Source: Rodentolepis nana
Taxonomy: Eukaryota; Platyhelminthes; Cestoda; Cyclophyllidea; Hymenolepididae
NCBI GenBank assembly: GCA_900617975.1
Contig: UZAE01002017.1
Span: forward strand, 1-10,608
DNA length: 10,608 nucleotides
Reading direction: 5' to 3'
In this document: one piece after another, positions 8,838 through 10,608 of the stretch
Layout of the letters: the number at the start of each line of letters is the position of its first letter
How positions within the stretch are numbered: position 1 is the stretch's first letter
Made by a program: the position numbers and the translations under genes
The notes under the pieces: model-generated
Seen by the model: the letters and a program-made list of their open reading frames with translations, nothing else
Told to the model about the DNA's origin: nothing
Database searches by the model: none

Positions 8838-8930
8838 AAAAGAGGAGTCTTTATAAAGATGTTTTACAAAATAGCAACCACTCAGTCCTAAATTAGTGCA
8901 TGAAAATTGTCAGTCACATATTCACATATT

Positions 8931-10029
8931 TTAGTGATTACAATAGCATTGATTCGTGTCTGATTTCGATCCTTTCTTTAGGCTGGGAGAAGACGGTGAA
9001 TGGGGTTCTCTCATAGGCGAAGCTGGAATAGGGCTCTCATCAATTTCGGAACGATTTCGGCCAATTGTTGGTGAATTGGTCCTTCCTTCAGTAGAAGATT
9101 GATCAGGAGGACGACATCTTCCTCTGGCTTCCCGTCGTTCAGCTCTGCTCATTGGAGCTATTGGGGGTGGATGGGTAATTAATGCAGGATCTGTCCCAAA
9201 CACTTCGTTTCGACTGGAACGAAAGAAAAATGAAATTAAGTAAAGAGTCACTGTCCCTATGACCAACAAGCATGCAGACTCATGATAATAGGAAAATGGA
9301 TGTTAAGTAGGTACGATAGTAATGAAAATAAACAGTTATAATCCCGGCTTAGAAACCACTCAACATTAGAAAAGTACAATATAGTTAGAGGTATTAATTG
9401 TGGAGACGTCTTTCACTTGCCTTCCCGTGAACGTCGGCGCAGGCCCACTGGGAATTGGCGGCCAGACAGCCATTGCTCGTGAAATCGATTCACTCAGTCT
9501 ACTTGATGGTGCCTGAGTCTGCACTATGGGGAAAGAATCAAAGGCATCTGTGTTGGACACAATCGGTTCCACCTCATCCGAAGAAGCTGAAAAGGAAGTG
9601 GCAGCAAAAGGTCCCATTTGTCGTCTGTGTCGCCAGCGGTTACACAGCTCATCCATCCGCCAGATGGGTGGATCGGCATCGACAGGATTTCCAGTTGTCA
9701 CAATTCTCGCTCGACGAGCAGCTGAATGATGTTGATGGGAATCACTCAGACGAAGAGTGCAAAGGGTAAATAGACCAATTACCATGCTTCCAACTAACCA
9801 GACGACCAGAAAGATTATGTCTAGGATAAGAGAAAAGCAGAATAAGTTTGAAGCTGCCTTATAGTTGCACAATTAGGAATAGCTTGTATATTGTAGCTTT
9901 TAAAAGCTCTCAGTTACCTCTGGTGTACTTCGGCATAACCACTGATATAGCAGTATTGAAACCAATGGGAAACTGCGATAAAAGATCCAAAAGACCCCAG
10001 AGAGAACGTGTTACGAGGAGATCATTTCC
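8931..10029 (-). CDS. Unrecognised membrane protein, 3' exons (partial)
   Basis: I do not recognise the family. The best model has exon 9918-9972, or its open extension up to 10029; exon 9417-9820 after acceptor TTATCCTAG; and exon 8931-9278 after acceptor TTATCATGAG, with TAA at 8931-8933. The junction at 9918/9820 (phase 1) reads VVMPKYTRDIIFLVVWLVGS, and the first membrane helix is IIFLVVWLVGSMVIGLFTL. A hydrophilic segment of about 110 residues follows (Ser, Asp, Arg and Pro rich, with WRMDELCNRWRHRRQMGPF), then a second hydrophobic helix (ACLLVIGTVTLYLISFFF) and a tail of about 95 residues rich in Ser, Pro, Arg and Lys, ending in CYCNH. The 42 nt at 9973-10014 have GT..AG ends and are also open in frame (14 codons), so retention is undecided. 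The last junction is the least certain, because a stronger acceptor (CGTTCCAG, exon from 9213) exists out of phase. The 5' end was not found. Confidence 0.5.
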
Positions 10030-10596
10030 TCATAGTATTGTGCCAATTAAAACTAATTAGGCATTCAAACACTCTTAGCTATCTCCACTCTGTTGAGTAA
10101 GGACCGTAAAAGTTGCAAAAATATAACGCCAGTTCTTCTCGCCTTCTCAATCTTTGGTGCTTAAAAACCAGATCAATAAATACTCAAATATCATAAACAA
10201 GTGTTAGCTGCCGCGTCCAGGGAAGCTGAATCATTTAAAGGGATCTAATTGAGGGAGGTACCAATTTAATGAATATTGAATAATTGGAAAACCCAATCAA
10301 GCATGGAATATTTAATCCCTTGAGACTGAGTTCAGCGTCATTTTACCCCTCCTCTCCGCCATTTACCCAACACTTTCTTCCTGCACGTAAAAATCGTAGA
10401 TCCATCGCATTATACTATGAGTAAATAACAATGAATGGATGAAGAGATCAAGTGACTCTGCGGAATTTAAATGACTTGTTCACGGAATGATCTGTGCCGC
10501 GCAAAATTTAACTGGACATTGCGATTTGCGAATGTTAACATTTCAAGAAGTTAGTCATATGATAGTGTTTACGTAATCCTGTCCGGCTGCAAACAA
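10030..10596. other. Unassigned DNA upstream of the membrane-protein exons
   Basis: This should contain intron or 5' exons of the minus-strand membrane-protein gene. No exon with matching phase could be supported. Acceptor-like sites occur on the minus strand (for example TTTTTACGTGCAG near 10381 and GTTTGCAG near 10587), but no coding frame continues from them. No RNA gene or repeat was seen. Confidence 0.5.
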
Positions 10597-10608
10597 CCCC
10601 CCCCCCCC
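10597..10608. repeat. Poly-C tract at window end
   Basis: Twelve consecutive cytosines close the window, mirroring the run at position 1. Confidence 0.9.

Larger units (their letters stand above)
6105..8930. other. Long AT-rich spacer, no gene recognised
   Basis: About 2.8 kb between ISCA2 and the next gene, rich in A/T runs and stop codons in all frames. The longest open frame (8376-8642, plus, 88 codons) shows no domain and ordinary low-complexity composition. No tRNA, rRNA or long tandem repeat was recognised. It should hold the ISCA2 promoter at its left end and the 3' region of the membrane-protein gene at its right end. Confidence 0.6.

Noticed and set aside
9455..9769. 104-codon plus-strand open frame
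   Set aside because: It lies opposite a longer minus-strand exon that has splice signals and a membrane helix joined in phase to its neighbours.
1..10608. CRISPR array, bacterial operon or phage content
   Set aside because: Spliced animal genes fill the window and no spaced direct repeats are present.

Overview
The window is nuclear DNA of an animal. It is AT-rich by eye, and its genes are split into many small exons with GT..AG introns. Most introns are tiny (32 to about 110 nt, several of only 32-42 nt), and three orthologues sit close together on one strand. This fits a compact invertebrate genome. A flatworm (tapeworm or fluke) is my best guess, but no sequence feature proves the phylum. 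All exon models were built by hand from splice signals, reading phase and recalled protein families.

Layout: (1) 214-1358, plus strand: the last three exons of the spliceosomal DEAH-box helicase DHX16/Prp2. (2) 1359-2269: convergent intergenic DNA with no firm gene. (3) 2270-2608, minus: a short LYR-motif protein matching LYRM9. (4) 2856-5521, minus: a complete 10-exon WRAP53/TCAB1 gene (telomerase and Cajal-body WD40 protein, 465 aa). (5) 5635-6104, minus: a complete 3-exon ISCA2 gene (mitochondrial iron-sulfur assembly, 132 aa). (6) 6105-8930: a long AT-rich spacer with no recognisable gene. (7) 8931-10029, minus: the 3' exons of an unrecognised membrane protein. (8) 10030-10608: unassigned. 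Cytosine runs of 11 and 12 bases sit at the two ends of the window, and a run of ten G lies inside a putative LYRM9 intron.

The most interesting arrangement is ISCA2 -> WRAP53 -> LYRM9. The three genes lie head to tail on the minus strand with 113 bp and 247 bp between coding regions. Both downstream genes have a splice-acceptor-like sequence ending 0 or 2 bases before the start codon, while ISCA2 has a TATA-like box and no such acceptor. This is what a spliced-leader-resolved polycistron would look like, and it would join two mitochondrial proteins (ISCA2, LYRM9) to a telomerase/scaRNA factor. The operon is inferred, not shown.
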